A DNA stretch of 64,000 nucleotides from the NCBI RefSeq assembly GCF_014268885.2, contig NZ_CP077095.1, positions 711,001 to 775,000 on the forward strand, given 5' to 3'. Of this stretch, positions 44,205 to 55,885 are shown in pieces. The notes under the pieces were generated by a model. That model did no database searches and was not told the origin of the DNA. It worked only from the letters and a program-made list of their open reading frames with translations. The DNA is from Pseudomonas xantholysinigenes. Lineage in GTDB: Bacteria > Pseudomonadota > Gammaproteobacteria > Pseudomonadales > Pseudomonadaceae. The position numbers and the translations under genes are program-made. The stretch's first letter is position 1. Each line of letters starts with the position of its first letter.

Positions 44205-44513
44205 TTACTTGTAACGGTGGATATTGGACAGCTGCTTGTTCGGCTGCGGATTCTTGCGGTAGATCAGCGCTTTCTTGCCGATGGTCTGCACCAGCTCGGC
44301 GCGACCGGCCTTGCACAGCGCGGCGATGGTCTCGGCGCGTTCCTCGCGATCTTCCGAGCGAATCTCGACCTTGATCAGCTCGTGATCGGCCAGGGCGCGT
44401 TCCAGTTCGGCAACCACGCCTTCATTCAAACCGTTGCCAGCGACGATCAGAACCGGCTTCAGGTCATGACCAATGGACTTGTATTGCTTCTTCTGCTCGT
44501 TATTGAGCGGCAT
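44205..44513 (-). CDS. yhbY: YhbY-type CRM-domain RNA-binding protein
   Basis: 102 residues forming one CRM domain. LKPVLIVAGNGLNEGVVAEL, HELIKVEIR and a GxxG-like KALIYRKN end are visible. Associates with the large ribosomal subunit precursor. Start ATG at 44513 is preferred over the upstream extension, which lacks conservation signals. Divergent from rlmE, another 50S maturation gene, as in E. coli. Confidence 0.93.
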   Translation of the reverse strand: MPLNNEQKKQYKSIGHDLKPVLIVAGNGLNEGVVAELERALADHELIKVEIRSEDREERAETIAALCKAGRAELVQTIGKKALIYRKNPQPNKQLSNIHRYK

Positions 44514-44615
44514 AATCTGACCCTTTTCGTCTGATTCTGTAAAATTGACGGGCATTTTACCCGAGGGCCTGTGGCTCCGCCCAGTCAAACACGACGCATA
44601 TCATCGAGGTGCCCC

Positions 44616-45242
44616 GTGGTACAACGTTCCAAAAGCAGCGCAAACTGGCTGCGCGAACATTTCAACGACCCTTTTGTGAAGCAGGCGCAGAAGGATGGCT
44701 ACCGCTCGCGCGCGAGCTACAAACTGCTGGAGATCCAGGAGAAAGACCGCCTGATCCGGCCTGGCATGAGCGTGATCGACCTCGGCGCGGCCCCAGGTGG
44801 CTGGTCGCAGGTGACCAGTCGTCTGATTGGTGGCCAGGGCCGGCTGATCGCTTCCGACATCCTGGAAATGGACTCGATCCCCGATGTGACCTTTATCCAG
44901 GGCGACTTCACCCAGGACGAAGTGCTGCAGCAGATCCTGCAGGCGGTCGGTGATTCGCACGTAGACCTTGTGATTTCCGATATGGCCCCCAATATGAGTG
45001 GTACGCCCGCGGTGGACATGCCGCGCGCCATGTTCCTCTGTGAGCTGGCCCTGGATCTGGCGACCCGCGTGCTCAAGCCCGGCGGGGATTTCCTGATCAA
45101 GATCTTCCAGGGTGAAGGCTTCGACATGTACCTCAAGGATGTGCGCAGCAAGTTCGACAAGGTGCAGATGCGCAAGCCGTCGTCCTCGCGGGACCGCTCC
45201 CGTGAGCAGTACCTGTTGGGCAGGGGTTTCAAGGGGGCGTGA
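44616..45242 (+). CDS. rlmE: 23S rRNA U2552 2'-O-methyltransferase RlmE (FtsJ/RrmJ)
   Basis: 208 residues. SAM-binding [12 protein letters not shown] (about residues 52-63), the DMAPNMSG block and the K-D-K-E tetrad region. The start is a GTG ([12 protein letters not shown]) with GAGGT a few bases before it. Heat-shock regulated with ftsH in E. coli; here a 194-base gap separates it from ftsH. Confidence 0.96.
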   Translation: MVQRSKSSANWLREHFNDPFVKQAQKDGYRSRASYKLLEIQEKDRLIRPGMSVIDLGAAPGGWSQVTSRLIGGQGRLIASDILEMDSIPDVTFIQGDFTQDEVLQQILQAVGDSHVDLVISDMAPNMSGTPAVDMPRAMFLCELALDLATRVLKPGGDFLIKIFQGEGFDMYLKDVRSKFDKVQMRKPSSSRDRSREQYLLGRGFKGA

Positions 45243-45436
45243 GCGGCGTTATGCGGAGTTTCCGATAGTTAAAACCAATCGGTCACCCCGTCTGGATCGT
45301 CCGAACTTCGTGTAGTCTAGCTTTCACAAAGGGTTACAGACGGTGCCTGCGGATGCGTGGGTAATGTAGTAAGTTAGGGCGATGAATATCATGCGAGGCA
45401 CGGCTGCGTCGTGCGCCGGCCTCAGAGGGTAGCGAA

Positions 45437-47353
45437 TTGAACGACATGGCAAAGAATCTGATCCTCTGGTTGATCATCGCCGCCGTCCTGGTGACGGTGA
45501 TGAACAACTTCTCCAGCCCTAACGAGCCGCAGACCCTCAACTATTCCGACTTCATCCAGCAGGTCAAGGATGGTAAGGTCGAGCGCGTGACCGTCGACGG
45601 CTACATCATTACCGGCAAGCGCACCGATGGCGACAACTTCAAGACTGTCCGCCCGGCCATTACCGACAACGGCCTGATCGGCGACCTGGTCGACAACCAT
45701 GTCACCGTCGAAGGCAAGCAGCCCGAGCAGCAGAGCATCTGGACCCAGTTGCTGGTGGCCAGCTTCCCGATCCTGGTGATCATCGCCGTGTTCATGTTCT
45801 TCATGCGCCAGATGCAAGGCGGCGCTGGTGGCAAGGGCGGGCCGATGAGCTTTGGCAAGAGCAAGGCGCGCCTGCTCTCCGAAGATCAGGTCAAGACTAC
45901 CCTGGCTGACGTCGCCGGCTGCGACGAGGCCAAGGAAGAAGTTGGCGAGCTGGTCGAATTCCTGCGCGACCCCGGCAAGTTCCAGCGCCTGGGTGGCCGT
46001 ATCCCGCGTGGCGTGCTGATGGTCGGCCCGCCCGGTACCGGCAAGACCCTGCTGGCCAAGGCCATCGCCGGCGAAGCCAAGGTGCCGTTCTTCACCATTT
46101 CCGGTTCCGACTTCGTCGAGATGTTCGTCGGCGTGGGCGCCAGCCGTGTCCGTGACATGTTCGAACAGGCCAAGAAGCACGCGCCGTGCATCATCTTCAT
46201 CGACGAGATCGATGCCGTCGGTCGCCACCGTGGCGCCGGCATGGGCGGCGGTCACGACGAGCGCGAGCAAACGCTGAACCAGTTGCTGGTGGAGATGGAC
46301 GGCTTCGAGATGAACGATGGCATCATCGTCATCGCCGCCACCAACCGTCCCGACGTGCTCGACCCGGCGCTGCTGCGTCCTGGTCGCTTCGACCGCCAGG
46401 TGGTGGTCGGCCTGCCGGACATTCGTGGTCGTGAGCAGATCCTCAAGGTGCACATGCGCAAGGTGCCGGTTGGCGAGAACGTCAACGCGGCGGTCATCGC
46501 CCGTGGTACCCCTGGCTTCTCCGGTGCCGACCTGGCCAACCTGGTCAACGAGGCGTCGTTGTTCGCCGCCCGCGCGAGCAAGCGCCTGGTCGAAATGAAG
46601 GAGTTCGAGCTGGCCAAGGACAAGATCATGATGGGCGCCGAGCGCAAGACCATGGTCATGTCCGAGAAAGAGAAGCAGAACACTGCCTATCACGAGGCCG
46701 GTCATGCCATCGTCGGTCGTGTCGTGCCCGAGCACGACCCGGTCTACAAGGTATCGATCATTCCCCGTGGCCGCGCCCTGGGCGTGACCATGTTCCTGCC
46801 GGAGGAAGATCGCTACAGCCTGTCCAAGCGCGCCCTGATCAGCCAGATCTGCTCGCTGTACGGTGGCCGTATCGCCGAAGAGATGACCTTGGGCTTCGAC
46901 GGTGTCACCACCGGCGCGTCCAACGACATCATGCGTGCCAGCCAGATTGCCCGGAACATGGTGACCAAGTGGGGCCTATCCGAGAAACTCGGCCCGCTGA
47001 TGTACGCTGAAGAAGAGGGCGAGGTATTCCTCGGTCGCAGCGCCGCCAGCCAGCACGCCAGCGTCTCGGGCGAAACCGCCAAGATGATCGACTCCGAGGT
47101 GCGCAGCATCATCGATCAGTGCTACGCCACGGCCAAGCAGATCCTCACCGACAACCGTGACAAGCTCGACGCGATGGCCGAGGCCTTGATGAAGTACGAA
47201 ACCATCGATGCCGACCAGATCGACGACATCATGGCGGGTCGTACCCCACGCGAGCCGCGTGACTGGGACAATGATTCCGGTACCTCCGGTAATCAGGCTT
47301 CCCAGGATGATCGTCCGGAGTCGCCGATCGGCGGTCCAGCGGCGCAACACTAA
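45437..47353 (+). CDS. ftsH: Membrane-bound ATP-dependent zinc protease FtsH
   Basis: 638 residues. Two N-terminal membrane helices (about 5-24 and 100-122) flank a small periplasmic domain. Walker A GPPGTGKT lies near 196-203, the AAA+ SRH region includes [17 protein letters not shown], and the zinc motif HEAGH lies near 419. Degrades sigma-32 and LpxC in E. coli. The TTG at 45437 is chosen because GAGGG lies 7 bases before it; the ATG at 45446 has no good site. Confidence 0.97.
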   Translation: MNDMAKNLILWLIIAAVLVTVMNNFSSPNEPQTLNYSDFIQQVKDGKVERVTVDGYIITGKRTDGDNFKTVRPAITDNGLIGDLVDNHVTVEGKQPEQQSIWTQLLVASFPILVIIAVFMFFMRQMQGGAGGKGGPMSFGKSKARLLSEDQVKTTLADVAGCDEAKEEVGELVEFLRDPGKFQRLGGRIPRGVLMVGPPGTGKTLLAKAIAGEAKVPFFTISGSDFVEMFVGVGASRVRDMFEQAKKHAPCIIFIDEIDAVGRHRGAGMGGGHDEREQTLNQLLVEMDGFEMNDGIIVIAATNRPDVLDPALLRPGRFDRQVVVGLPDIRGREQILKVHMRKVPVGENVNAAVIARGTPGFSGADLANLVNEASLFAARASKRLVEMKEFELAKDKIMMGAERKTMVMSEKEKQNTAYHEAGHAIVGRVVPEHDPVYKVSIIPRGRALGVTMFLPEEDRYSLSKRALISQICSLYGGRIAEEMTLGFDGVTTGASNDIMRASQIARNMVTKWGLSEKLGPLMYAEEEGEVFLGRSAASQHASVSGETAKMIDSEVRSIIDQCYATAKQILTDNRDKLDAMAEALMKYETIDADQIDDIMAGRTPREPRDWDNDSGTSGNQASQDDRPESPIGGPAAQH

Positions 47354-47361
47354 GGGTTTCT

Positions 47362-48213
47362 ATGACCTCACAGCAGTACCCAACCCGGTTGCCTTGCGGC
47401 AACCGGGTTCTTGATTTGTCCCGTACCCATGTCATGGGTATCCTCAATATCACCCCCGATTCCTTCTCCGACGGCGGGCGCTTCAGCCAGCGCGACGCGG
47501 CCCTGCGTCATGCCGAGGCGATGGTCGCGGCCGGCGCGACCCTGGTCGACGTCGGTGGCGAGTCCACGCGCCCCGGGGCGCGTGCGGTTTCACCCACCGA
47601 GGAGCTGGAGCGCGTGGCGCCGATTGTCGAGGCGATCAGCAGCCGGCTCGACGTGGTCATCTCTGTCGATACTTCGACGCCTGCGGTCATGCGTGAGTCA
47701 GCGCGCCTTGGGGCTGGCCTGATCAATGATGTTCGCGCGCTCGAGCGTGACGGTGCCCTGGACGCCGCGGCCGATACCGGGTTGCCGGTGTGTCTCATGC
47801 ATATGCGCGGCGAACCGGGCACCATGCAGGATAATCCGCACTACGAGGATGTGACGACCGATGTCACGCGCTATCTTGAACAGCGTATGGCTGCCTGCGC
47901 GGCAGCGGGCATTGGTGCCGAGCGCATAGTGCTCGACCCAGGCTTCGGTTTTGCCAAGACCCTTGAGCACAACCTGAGCCTGTTCAAACACATGGAAGCG
48001 CTCTATCGCCTCGGGCGTCCACTGTTGGTGGGTGTTTCGCGCAAGAGCATGATCGGCCTCACGCTGGACCGTCCGGTCGGCGAGCGGCTCTACGGCAGTC
48101 TGGCCCTGGCCGCCTTGGCCATGACCAAGGGCGCGAGCATCCTGCGGGTGCACGACGTGGCGGAAACCGTCGACGTGGTACGCATGATCGCCGCGGTCCA
48201 GAACGCCGAATAA
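47362..48213 (+). CDS. folP: Dihydropteroate synthase
   Basis: 283 residues, TIM barrel. Signatures [15 protein letters not shown] and GGESTRPGA bind pterin diphosphate and sulfonamides. Couples 4-aminobenzoate to the pterin in folate synthesis. Eight bases after ftsH and 16 before glmM, the conserved ftsH-folP-glmM order. Confidence 0.97.
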   Translation: MTSQQYPTRLPCGNRVLDLSRTHVMGILNITPDSFSDGGRFSQRDAALRHAEAMVAAGATLVDVGGESTRPGARAVSPTEELERVAPIVEAISSRLDVVISVDTSTPAVMRESARLGAGLINDVRALERDGALDAAADTGLPVCLMHMRGEPGTMQDNPHYEDVTTDVTRYLEQRMAACAAAGIGAERIVLDPGFGFAKTLEHNLSLFKHMEALYRLGRPLLVGVSRKSMIGLTLDRPVGERLYGSLALAALAMTKGASILRVHDVAETVDVVRMIAAVQNAE

Positions 48214-48229
48214 GAACATTGGAGTCACT

Positions 48230-49570
48230 ATGAGCAGAAAATACTTTGGTACCGATGGTATCCGTGGTCGCGTCGGCCAATACCCCATTACCCCTGACTT
48301 CATGCTGAAGCTCGGCTGGGCGGCGGGCATGGCCTTCCGCAAGCAGGGCAATTGCCGTGTGCTGGTGGGCAAGGACACGCGGATCTCCGGCTACATGTTC
48401 GAATCCGCGTTGGAAGCCGGGCTTTCTGCCGCAGGCGCTGACGTGATGCTGCTTGGCCCGATGCCGACCCCGGCCATCGCCTATCTGACCCGTACTTTCC
48501 ACGCCGAAGCCGGCATCGTCATCAGTGCCTCGCACAACCCGCACGACGATAACGGCATCAAGTTCTTCTCGGGTGCTGGCACCAAGCTGCCGGACGAAGT
48601 CGAGCTGATGATCGAGGAACTGCTCGATCAGCCGATGACCGTGGTCGAGTCGAGCAAGCTGGGCAAGGTCTCGCGCATCAATGACGCGGCCGGGCGCTAT
48701 ATCGAATTCTGCAAGAGCAGCGTGCCCAGCAGCACCAGCTTCGAAGGGCTGAAGATCGTCGTCGATTGCGCCCATGGCGCGACCTACAAGGTGGCGCCGA
48801 GCGTGTTCCGCGAGCTGGGGGCCGAGGTCACGGTGCTGCACGCGGCGCCGGATGGCCTGAACATCAACGAAGGCTGTGGCTCGACCCATATCGAGTCGTT
48901 GCAGGCGGCGGTGCTGGTCGGCCACGCCGACATGGGCATCGCCTTCGATGGTGACGGCGACCGGGTGCTGATGGTCGACCATACCGGCGCCATCGTCGAC
49001 GGTGACGAGTTGCTGTTCATCATCGGTCGCGACATGCAGGAGCGCGGCAAGCTCCAGGGTGGCGTGGTCGGTACACTGATGAGCAACCTGGGCCTGGAGT
49101 TGGCGTTCAAGGAGCTGGATATCCCGTTCGTGCGCGCCAAGGTCGGTGACCGCTATGTCATGGCCGAACTGCTGGAACGCGACTGGCTGCTGGGCGGCGA
49201 GAACTCTGGTCACGTTGTTTGCGGCAGCCATACCACGACCGGTGATGCGATCATCGCCGCGCTGCAGGTGCTGATGGCGCTCAAGCGCCGCGGCGAGAAC
49301 CTGGCGCAGGCGCGACAGGCCGTGCGCAAGTGCCCCCAGGTGCTGATCAATGTGCGCTTCGCGGCGGGCAAGGCCGATCCACTGGAAAACCCCTTGGTCA
49401 AGGAAGCCAGTGCCAAGGCCACCGAAGCCATGGCCGGGCGTGGGCGGGTGCTGTTGCGCAAGTCCGGTACCGAGCCGCTGGTGCGGGTGATGGTCGAGGG
49501 TGATGACGAAAGCCAGGTGCGCGGCCATGCCGAAGCCCTGGCCAAGCTCGTTGAAGAAGTTTGTGCCTGA
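48230..49570 (+). CDS. glmM: Phosphoglucosamine mutase
   Basis: 446 residues. Converts glucosamine-6-phosphate to glucosamine-1-phosphate for UDP-GlcNAc. The phosphoserine loop [13 protein letters not shown] has the catalytic Ser at about 101-102. The metal loop [12 protein letters not shown], sugar loop GGENSGHVV and phosphate loop [12 protein letters not shown] are all present. GGAG lies 5 bases before the ATG. Confidence 0.98.
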   Translation: MSRKYFGTDGIRGRVGQYPITPDFMLKLGWAAGMAFRKQGNCRVLVGKDTRISGYMFESALEAGLSAAGADVMLLGPMPTPAIAYLTRTFHAEAGIVISASHNPHDDNGIKFFSGAGTKLPDEVELMIEELLDQPMTVVESSKLGKVSRINDAAGRYIEFCKSSVPSSTSFEGLKIVVDCAHGATYKVAPSVFRELGAEVTVLHAAPDGLNINEGCGSTHIESLQAAVLVGHADMGIAFDGDGDRVLMVDHTGAIVDGDELLFIIGRDMQERGKLQGGVVGTLMSNLGLELAFKELDIPFVRAKVGDRYVMAELLERDWLLGGENSGHVVCGSHTTTGDAIIAALQVLMALKRRGENLAQARQAVRKCPQVLINVRFAAGKADPLENPLVKEASAKATEAMAGRGRVLLRKSGTEPLVRVMVEGDDESQVRGHAEALAKLVEEVCA

Positions 49571-49583
49571 AATAGGCTTGCCA

Positions 49584-49612
49584 GCGCAGATCGGGTTGGG
49601 TAAGATCTGCGC
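49584..49612. other. 9-bp hairpin between glmM and tpiA
   Basis: GCGCAGATC and GATCTGCGC pair around an 11-base loop. There is no T tract, so a transcript-stability or weak pause element is more likely than a terminator. Confidence 0.5.
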
Positions 49613-49636
49613 CCACTTTGACCGACGAGGTAAAGC

Positions 49637-50392
49637 ATGCGTCGCCCCATGGTAGCTGGTAACTGGAAGATGCACGGTACCCGCGCCAGCGTCGTAGAGC
49701 TGACTCAGGGCTTGGGCAATTTGTCCCTGCCAGGCGGTGTGGAAGTCGCGGTGTTCCCTCCCTTGCTGTACGTCAATCAAGTGATTGATGCACTGGAAAT
49801 CACAGGGATCAACGTAGGCGCACAGAATTCTGCTGTACAGCCTGAACAAGGCGCGCTGACCGGCGAAGTTGCACCGAGTCAGTTGGCTGAAGTCGGTTGC
49901 AAGTATGTCTTGATCGGGCACTCCGAGCGTCGCCAGATTATTGGTGAAACGGACGAAGTGCTGAACCAGAAGTTTGCAGCTGCTCAGAAAAGTGGTTTGA
50001 CGCCAGTGCTCTGTATAGGGGAAACTCTCGCAGAGCGCGAAGCCGGCGAGACGCTCGAAGTTGTAGGGCGTCAACTAAGCAGTGTTATCGACGCGTTCGG
50101 TATCAAGGCTTTCGCCAATGCAGTTATTGCCTATGAGCCTGTTTGGGCCATTGGTACTGGTTTGACGGCCACGCCACAACAAGCCCAGGATGTGCATGCA
50201 GCCATCCGCAAGCAGTTGAAGGCGATGGACGCCGAAGTTGCAGATAATGTGCAGCTTCTCTACGGCGGCAGCGTGAAGGCGGCCAATGCGGCTGAACTGT
50301 TCGGCATGCCGGATATCGATGGGGGGCTCATTGGTGGAGCGTCCCTGAACGCAGACGAATTCGGTGCAATTTGTCGCGCCGCAGGAAACTGA
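49637..50392 (+). CDS. tpiA: Triosephosphate isomerase
   Basis: 251 residues. Lys in GNWKMHGT, His95 in LIGHSERR and the catalytic Glu in [11 protein letters not shown] are in place, with the phosphate loop GGSVKAANA. Interconverts DHAP and glyceraldehyde-3-phosphate. Codon choice is less GC-biased than in its neighbours (several CTA, ATA, GTT and TTG codons). GAGGT lies 7 bases before the ATG. Confidence 0.97.
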   Translation: MRRPMVAGNWKMHGTRASVVELTQGLGNLSLPGGVEVAVFPPLLYVNQVIDALEITGINVGAQNSAVQPEQGALTGEVAPSQLAEVGCKYVLIGHSERRQIIGETDEVLNQKFAAAQKSGLTPVLCIGETLAEREAGETLEVVGRQLSSVIDAFGIKAFANAVIAYEPVWAIGTGLTATPQQAQDVHAAIRKQLKAMDAEVADNVQLLYGGSVKAANAAELFGMPDIDGGLIGGASLNADEFGAICRAAGN

Positions 50393-50396
50393 ACAA

Positions 50397-50789
50397 ATGC
50401 TGGAAACAGTCGTAGTCGTATTTCATCTGTTGGCAGCGTTGGCACTGGTTGTAATGGTGTTGCTGCAACAGGGTAAAGGTGCGGAAGCTGGTGCATCTTT
50501 CGGCGCAGGTGCTTCAAATACTGTGTTCGGAAGCCAAGGTTCCGCTACCTTTTTGAGTAAAGTTACTGCTATACTTGCCGCCACTTTCTTTTTGACTGCA
50601 CTTGGGTTAGGATACTTCGCCAAGCAGCAGGCTCACCAGCTGACTCAAGCTGGTCTGCCAGATCCAGCAGTTCTGGAAGTCAAAGAGCCAAAGCCGGCAG
50701 TCAATGATGATGTACCGGTGCTCCAGCAGCAGAAGAGCGAAGCCACCAACTCTGGTGACGTACCTCCTCCAGCCAAAGAGCAGCAGTAA
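50397..50789 (+). CDS. secG: Preprotein translocase subunit SecG
   Basis: 130 residues. Two membrane helices (about 2-22 and 52-72) with the conserved cytoplasmic loop [21 protein letters not shown], then a long polar Pro/Gln/Glu-rich tail typical of Pseudomonas SecG. Accessory subunit of SecYEG. Starts 4 bases after tpiA; AGGAA in the tpiA end serves as ribosome site. tRNA-Leu follows. Confidence 0.95.
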   Translation: MLETVVVVFHLLAALALVVMVLLQQGKGAEAGASFGAGASNTVFGSQGSATFLSKVTAILAATFFLTALGLGYFAKQQAHQLTQAGLPDPAVLEVKEPKPAVNDDVPVLQQQKSEATNSGDVPPPAKEQQ

Positions 50790-50810
50790 CGGGTTTCAAG
50801 AAGTAGTATT

Positions 50811-50896
50811 GCCGAGGTGGTGGAATTGGTAGACACGCAACCTTGAGGTGGTTGTGCCCATAGGGTGTAGGGGTTCGAGTCCCCTTCTCGGTACCA
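50811..50896 (+). tRNA. tRNA-Leu (anticodon GAG)
   Basis: 86 nt with a long variable arm, GGTTCGAGTCC T-arm and encoded CCA. The anticodon stem CAACC/GGTTG encloses loop TTGAGGT, giving anticodon GAG. Same position (secG, tRNA-Leu, tRNA-fMet, rimP) as in E. coli. Confidence 0.97.
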
Positions 50897-50909
50897 ATTG
50901 AAGCATGAG

Positions 50910-50933
50910 AGCCCGCTTTAGCGGGCTTTCTTG
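50910..50933 (+). terminator. Terminator after tRNA-Leu
   Basis: AGCCCGC, loop TTTA, GCGGGCT, then TTCTT. Confidence 0.85.
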
Positions 50934-50994
50934 CAGGTGGAGGTTGGATTGACCCTGCACAGGGTTCGGTCTTATACTTTCGCCCCAGCTTTGT

Positions 50995-51071
<77 letters not shown>

Positions 51072-51081
51072 GCTTCAGCAG

Positions 51082-51103
51082 AGCCCCTTTTCAGGGGCTT
51101 TTT
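51082..51103 (+). terminator. Terminator between tRNA-fMet and rimP
   Basis: AGCCCC, loop TTTTC, AGGGGCT and a T run, directly after the tRNA. Confidence 0.85.
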
Positions 51104-51149
51104 GCTAGCCGACAGTTTTCGGCGCCGTTGTCCAACGGCGCTTTCAGGG

Positions 51150-51172
51150 ATGGGCGCTTCGCCCATTTTTTA
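51150..51172 (+). terminator. Second terminator-like hairpin in the rimP leader
   Basis: ATGGGCG, loop CTT, CGCCCAT and six T residues, ending 28 bases before the rimP GTG. A 9-bp GCGCCGTTG/CAACGGCGC hairpin (51122-51141) precedes it. Two terminators in tandem suggest attenuation of the nusA operon. Confidence 0.75.
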
Positions 51173-51200
51173 TTTGCACAGCATGCACGAGGGGGTTCAG

Positions 51201-51659
51201 GTGTCGAGCAAGCTAGAACAGTTGCAGGCCTTGTTGGCCCCGGTGGTCGAGGGTCTGGGCTATCAGTGCTGGGGGATCGAGTACGTATCCCAGGGTAAGC
51301 ATTCGGTACTGCGCATCTACATCGACAAGGAAGGCGGCATCCTGGTGGAGGACTGCGAAGCGGTCAGTCGTCAGGCTAGCGCGATCCTCGACGTGGAAGA
51401 TCCGATCAGCAGTGAATACACCCTCGAAGTTTCTTCGCCTGGCATGGATCGCCCACTGTTCACTCTGGAACAGTTTGCCTCGCATGCCGGCGAACAAGTG
51501 AAGATCAAGCTGCGTTCACCCTTCGAGGGTCGTCGTAACTTCCAGGGCCTTCTCCGTGGTGTGGAGGAGCAGGATGTGGTGGTCCAGGTGGACAACCAGG
51601 AGTTCCTGCTGCCGATCGACTCGATCGACAAGGCCAATATTATTCCCAGTTTTGACTGA
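51201..51659 (+). CDS. rimP: Ribosome maturation factor RimP
   Basis: 152 residues. N-terminal alpha/beta domain ([23 protein letters not shown], residues about 23-45) and C-terminal SH3-like domain. The signature [10 protein letters not shown] is clear. Needed for 30S assembly. Start is GTG at 51201 with GAGGGG upstream; the ATG at 51183 lies before that site. Confidence 0.95.
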   Translation: MSSKLEQLQALLAPVVEGLGYQCWGIEYVSQGKHSVLRIYIDKEGGILVEDCEAVSRQASAILDVEDPISSEYTLEVSSPGMDRPLFTLEQFASHAGEQVKIKLRSPFEGRRNFQGLLRGVEEQDVVVQVDNQEFLLPIDSIDKANIIPSFD

Positions 51660-51718
51660 GACGTGCCGGGCCCGGTGGACTTTCCGGGGCCAATGGCTTG
51701 CGCAAGGCGAGGCGTACG

Positions 51719-53200
51719 ATGAGCAAAGAAGTACTGCTGGTTGTTGAATCGGTATCCAACGAAAAAGGTGTACCGCCAGGCGTCATTTTCGAAGCGCTGG
51801 AAGTGGCTCTGGCCACTGCAACCAAAAAACGTTTTGAGGACGAAGTCGACCTGCGTGTGGAAATCAACCGCCACACCGGTAGCTACGAGACCTTCCGCCG
51901 CTGGACCGTGGTCGACGAGAACGACCTGGACGATCCGGCGATCGAGACCTGGCTGGAAAAGATCCAGGACACGCACCCGGACGCCAAGATCGGTGACGTG
52001 ATCGAAGAGAAGATCGAGTCGATCGAATTCGGCCGCATCGCCGCCCAGACCGCCAAGCAGGTCATCGTGCAGAAGGTCCGCGAGGCCGAGCGCGCCCAGG
52101 TGGTCGACGCCTACCGCGAGCGCGTCGGCGAGATCATCTCCGGCACCGTGAAGAAGGTCACCCGCGACAACGTCATCGTCGACCTGGGCAACAACGCCGA
52201 GGCGTTGCTGGCCCGCGAAGACATCATCCCCCGTGAGACCTTCCGTGTCGGCGTGCGCCTGCGTGCGCTGCTCAAGGAAATCCGCACCGAGAACCGCGGT
52301 CCGCAGCTGATCCTGTCGCGCACCGCGCCGCAGATGCTGATCGAGCTGTTCCGCATCGAAGTGCCGGAAATCGCCGAAGGCCTCATCGAAGTCATGGCCG
52401 CCTCCCGTGATCCGGGTTCGCGTGCCAAGATCGCCGTCCGCTCCAAGGACAAACGCATCGACCCGCAAGGCGCCTGCATCGGCATGCGCGGTTCGCGTGT
52501 CCAGGCCGTATCCGGCGAGCTGGGTGGCGAGCGTGTGGATATCGTCCTGTGGGACGAGAACCCGGCGCAGTTCGTCATCAACGCCATGTCGCCGGCAGAG
52601 GTTGCCGCGATCATCGTTGACGAAGATGCCCATGCGATGGACATCGCCGTGGCCGAGGACAACCTGGCCCAGGCCATCGGACGTGGCGGCCAGAACGTCC
52701 GTCTGGCCAGCCAGCTGACTGCATGGACCCTGAACGTGATGACCGAGAAGGACATCCAGGCCAAGCAACAGGCTGAGACAGGCGACATCCTGCGTAACTT
52801 CATCGAGGAACTGGAAGTCGACGAAGAGCTGGCACAGGTGCTGGTCGACGAAGGCTTCACCAGCCTCGAAGAAATTGCCTACGTACCGTTGGAAGAAATG
52901 CTCAACATCGATGGCTTTGACGAAGATATCGTCAATGAGCTGCGCGCTCGTGCCAAGGACCGTTTGTTGACCAAAGCCATCGCTACCGAAGAAAAACTGG
53001 CAGACGCCCATCCGGCCGACGACCTGCTCTCCCTCGAGGGCATGGACAAGGACCTGGCGGCGGAACTGGCGGTGCGCGGCGTGGTTAACCGCGAAGACCT
53101 GGCCGAGCAGTCGATTGACGACCTGCTCGACATCGACGGCATCGACGAAGAGCGTGCCGGCAAGTTGATCATGGCCGCCCGAGCCCACTGGTTCGAGTAA
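51719..53200 (+). CDS. nusA: Transcription elongation/termination factor NusA
   Basis: 493 residues. N-terminal RNA-polymerase-binding domain ([17 protein letters not shown]), S1 domain (about 135-200), two KH domains (with [13 protein letters not shown] and [12 protein letters not shown]) and two C-terminal acidic HhH repeats typical of gamma-proteobacteria. GAGG lies before the ATG. Confidence 0.97.
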   Translation: MSKEVLLVVESVSNEKGVPPGVIFEALEVALATATKKRFEDEVDLRVEINRHTGSYETFRRWTVVDENDLDDPAIETWLEKIQDTHPDAKIGDVIEEKIESIEFGRIAAQTAKQVIVQKVREAERAQVVDAYRERVGEIISGTVKKVTRDNVIVDLGNNAEALLAREDIIPRETFRVGVRLRALLKEIRTENRGPQLILSRTAPQMLIELFRIEVPEIAEGLIEVMAASRDPGSRAKIAVRSKDKRIDPQGACIGMRGSRVQAVSGELGGERVDIVLWDENPAQFVINAMSPAEVAAIIVDEDAHAMDIAVAEDNLAQAIGRGGQNVRLASQLTAWTLNVMTEKDIQAKQQAETGDILRNFIEELEVDEELAQVLVDEGFTSLEEIAYVPLEEMLNIDGFDEDIVNELRARAKDRLLTKAIATEEKLADAHPADDLLSLEGMDKDLAAELAVRGVVNREDLAEQSIDDLLDIDGIDEERAGKLIMAARAHWFE

Positions 53201-53227
53201 TTAGGCGCGGCCTGAGGAGAGAAGTGC

Positions 53228-55768
53228 ATGACGCAAGTCACGGTGAAAGAACTGGCCCAAGAGGTCGAGGCACCGGTAGAGCGCCTGCTGCAGCAGATGC
53301 GTGAGGCAGGTCTGCCGCACACCGACGCCGGTCAGGTAGTGACCGATAATGAGAAGCAGACCCTGCTGACCCATTTGAAGAGCAGCCACAAGAGCAAGGC
53401 GGAAGAGCCGCGCAAGATTACCTTGCAGCGCAAGACCACCAGCACGCTGCGTGTCGCCGGTAGCAAGAGCATCAGCGTAGAAGTACGCAAGAAGAAAGTA
53501 TTCGTGCAGCGCAGCCCGGAAGAGATCCAGGCCGAGCAGAAGCGCGAGCAGGAAGAGCGTCGTGCGGCTGAAAACGCCGCGCGCGAAAAAGTCGAGGCCG
53601 AAGTTCGCCAGCGCAACGAGGAGCAGGCTCGCCGTCAGGCTGCCGAGGCCCCGGCCGCGGCGCCTGCGCCGAAGGCTGAGCCTGCCCCTGTCGCTGCCCC
53701 GGTAGTGGCTGACGCGCCGGTCTCCGAAGACGCCGCCGCACGTGCTGCCGAGCGCAAGAAAGACGAGACCCGTCGCAATGAAAGCCGTACCCGTGATGAC
53801 GATCGTCGCGGTGGTGGCCCGGCGGCTGCCGGCCGTGGCGATGCGCCGCGCATGTCGGTCAAGGTCAAGGTCAAGGAGAAGGAAAAGGCTCCGACTCCAC
53901 GTGCCGCGCCGCGTACCACCGACGAAGAGAGCGATAGCTTCCGTCGTGGCCGTGGTGGCAAGGGCAAGGGCAAGAAGCGCAATGCGCACGGCTTCCAGAG
54001 CCCGACCGGTCCGGTCATTCGTGACGTGACCATTGGCGAGACCATCACCGTCTCGGAACTGGCGCAACAGATGTCGGTCAAGGCCGCTGAAGTCGTCAAG
54101 TTCATGTTCAAGCTGGGTACCCCGGTCACCATCAACCAGGTGCTCGACCAGGAAACCGCGCAGCTGGTCGCCGAAGAGCTGGGCCACAAGGTCACCCTGG
54201 TCAGCGACACTGCCCTGGAAGACTCCCTGGCCGAATCGCTGAAGTTCGAAGGTGAAACCACCTCGCGTGCTCCGGTCGTGACCGTCATGGGCCACGTCGA
54301 CCACGGTAAGACCTCGCTGCTCGACTACATCCGTCGCGCCAAGGTTGCCGCTGGCGAAGCCGGTGGTATCACCCAGCACATCGGTGCCTACCACGTCGAA
54401 ACCGACCGTGGCATGGTCACCTTCCTCGACACCCCGGGCCACGCTGCGTTCACCCAGATGCGTGCCCGTGGTGCCAAGGCCACCGACATCGTCATCCTGG
54501 TGGTGGCGGCGGACGACGGCGTGATGCCGCAGACCCGCGAAGCCGTGCAGCACGCGAAAGCTGCTGGCGTGCCGCTGGTCGTGGCCGTGAACAAGATCGA
54601 CAAGCCAGGTGCGGACCTCGATCGCATCCGTAACGAGCTGTCCGTCGAAGGCGTTACCTCCGAGGAATGGGGTGGTGACACGCCGTTCGTCAAGGTGTCG
54701 GCGAAGATGGGTACCGGCGTCGACGAACTGCTCGAAGCTGTCCTGCTGCAGGCCGAGATCCTCGAACTCAAGGCCACCCCGACCGCACCTGGTCGTGGTG
54801 TCGTGGTCGAGTCGCGCCTGGACAAGGGCCGCGGCCCGGTCGCCACCATCCTGGTTCAGGACGGTACCCTGCGTCAGGGCGACATGGTCCTGGTTGGCTC
54901 CAACTATGGCCGCGTGCGCGCCATGCTCGACGAGAACGGCAAGCCTGTGAAGGAAGCCGGCCCGTCGATCCCGGTCGAGATCCTCGGCTTGGACGGCACG
55001 CCGGACGCTGGTGAAGAGATGTCGGTGGTTGCCGACGAGAAGAAAGCGCGTGAAGTTGCGCTGTTCCGTCAAGGCAAGTTCCGTGAGGTCAAGCTGGCCC
55101 GTGCTCACGCCGGCAAGCTGGAAAACATCTTTGAGACCATGGGTCAGGAAGAGAAGAAGACCCTCAACATCGTCCTCAAGACCGACGTGCGCGGTTCGCT
55201 CGAGGCGCTGCAAGGTTCGCTCGGCGGCTTGGGCAACGACGAAGTTCAGGTACGCGTCATCGGTGGCGGCGTCGGTGGTATCACCGAAAGTGACGCCAAC
55301 CTGGCGCTGGCTTCGAATGCAGTACTGTTCGGCTTCAACGTGCGTGCCGATGCCGGCGCGCGCAAGATCGTCGAGCAGGAAGGTCTGGATATGCGTTACT
55401 ACAACGTGATCTACGACATCATCGAAGACGTCAAGAAGGCCCTGACCGGCATGCTCGGCAGCGATGTTCGCGAGAACATCCTGGGTGTCGCTGAAGTGCG
55501 TGACGTGTTCCGTTCGCCGAAATTCGGCGCCATCGCTGGCTGTATGGTCATCGAGGGTACCGTGTACCGCAACCGTCCGATCCGCGTACTGCGCGACGAC
55601 GTGGTGATCTTCGAAGGCGAACTGGAATCGCTGCGTCGCTTCAAGGACGATGCCTCCGAAGTGCGTAACGGCATGGAGTGCGGTATTGGCGTCAAGAGCT
55701 ACAACGACGTCAAGGTCGGCGACAAGATCGAAGTCTTCGAGAAAGTCCAGGTGGCTCGTACCCTGTAA
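53228..55768 (+). CDS. infB: Translation initiation factor IF-2
   Basis: 846 residues. An N-terminal domain and a long Glu/Arg/Ala-rich charged linker (about 90-265), then the GTPase domain: G1 GHVDHGKT near 355, DTPGH as G3, NKIDKP as G4. Domains II-IV follow, with the fMet-tRNA-binding C-terminal part. GAGGAG lies 6-7 bases before the ATG. 27 bases after nusA. Confidence 0.98.
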   Translation: MTQVTVKELAQEVEAPVERLLQQMREAGLPHTDAGQVVTDNEKQTLLTHLKSSHKSKAEEPRKITLQRKTTSTLRVAGSKSISVEVRKKKVFVQRSPEEIQAEQKREQEERRAAENAAREKVEAEVRQRNEEQARRQAAEAPAAAPAPKAEPAPVAAPVVADAPVSEDAAARAAERKKDETRRNESRTRDDDRRGGGPAAAGRGDAPRMSVKVKVKEKEKAPTPRAAPRTTDEESDSFRRGRGGKGKGKKRNAHGFQSPTGPVIRDVTIGETITVSELAQQMSVKAAEVVKFMFKLGTPVTINQVLDQETAQLVAEELGHKVTLVSDTALEDSLAESLKFEGETTSRAPVVTVMGHVDHGKTSLLDYIRRAKVAAGEAGGITQHIGAYHVETDRGMVTFLDTPGHAAFTQMRARGAKATDIVILVVAADDGVMPQTREAVQHAKAAGVPLVVAVNKIDKPGADLDRIRNELSVEGVTSEEWGGDTPFVKVSAKMGTGVDELLEAVLLQAEILELKATPTAPGRGVVVESRLDKGRGPVATILVQDGTLRQGDMVLVGSNYGRVRAMLDENGKPVKEAGPSIPVEILGLDGTPDAGEEMSVVADEKKAREVALFRQGKFREVKLARAHAGKLENIFETMGQEEKKTLNIVLKTDVRGSLEALQGSLGGLGNDEVQVRVIGGGVGGITESDANLALASNAVLFGFNVRADAGARKIVEQEGLDMRYYNVIYDIIEDVKKALTGMLGSDVRENILGVAEVRDVFRSPKFGAIAGCMVIEGTVYRNRPIRVLRDDVVIFEGELESLRRFKDDASEVRNGMECGIGVKSYNDVKVGDKIEVFEKVQVARTL

Positions 55769-55825
55769 GGGCCGAGCGTGGTGCGGGCCCCGCCCCAGGG
55801 CGGTTGCCGGCACCTCTGAAGGTAG

Positions 55826-55856
55826 CGCCCGGTCAGGCTTTTCGCTTGACCGGGCG
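55826..55856 (+). other. 10-bp hairpin between infB and rbfA
   Basis: CGCCCGGTCA and TGACCGGGCG pair around an 11-base loop followed by only three T residues. A partial terminator or RNA-processing hairpin within the operon. Confidence 0.5.
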
Positions 55857-55885
55857 TTTGCCGCTTTAAGATACAGGTAGCAAGA

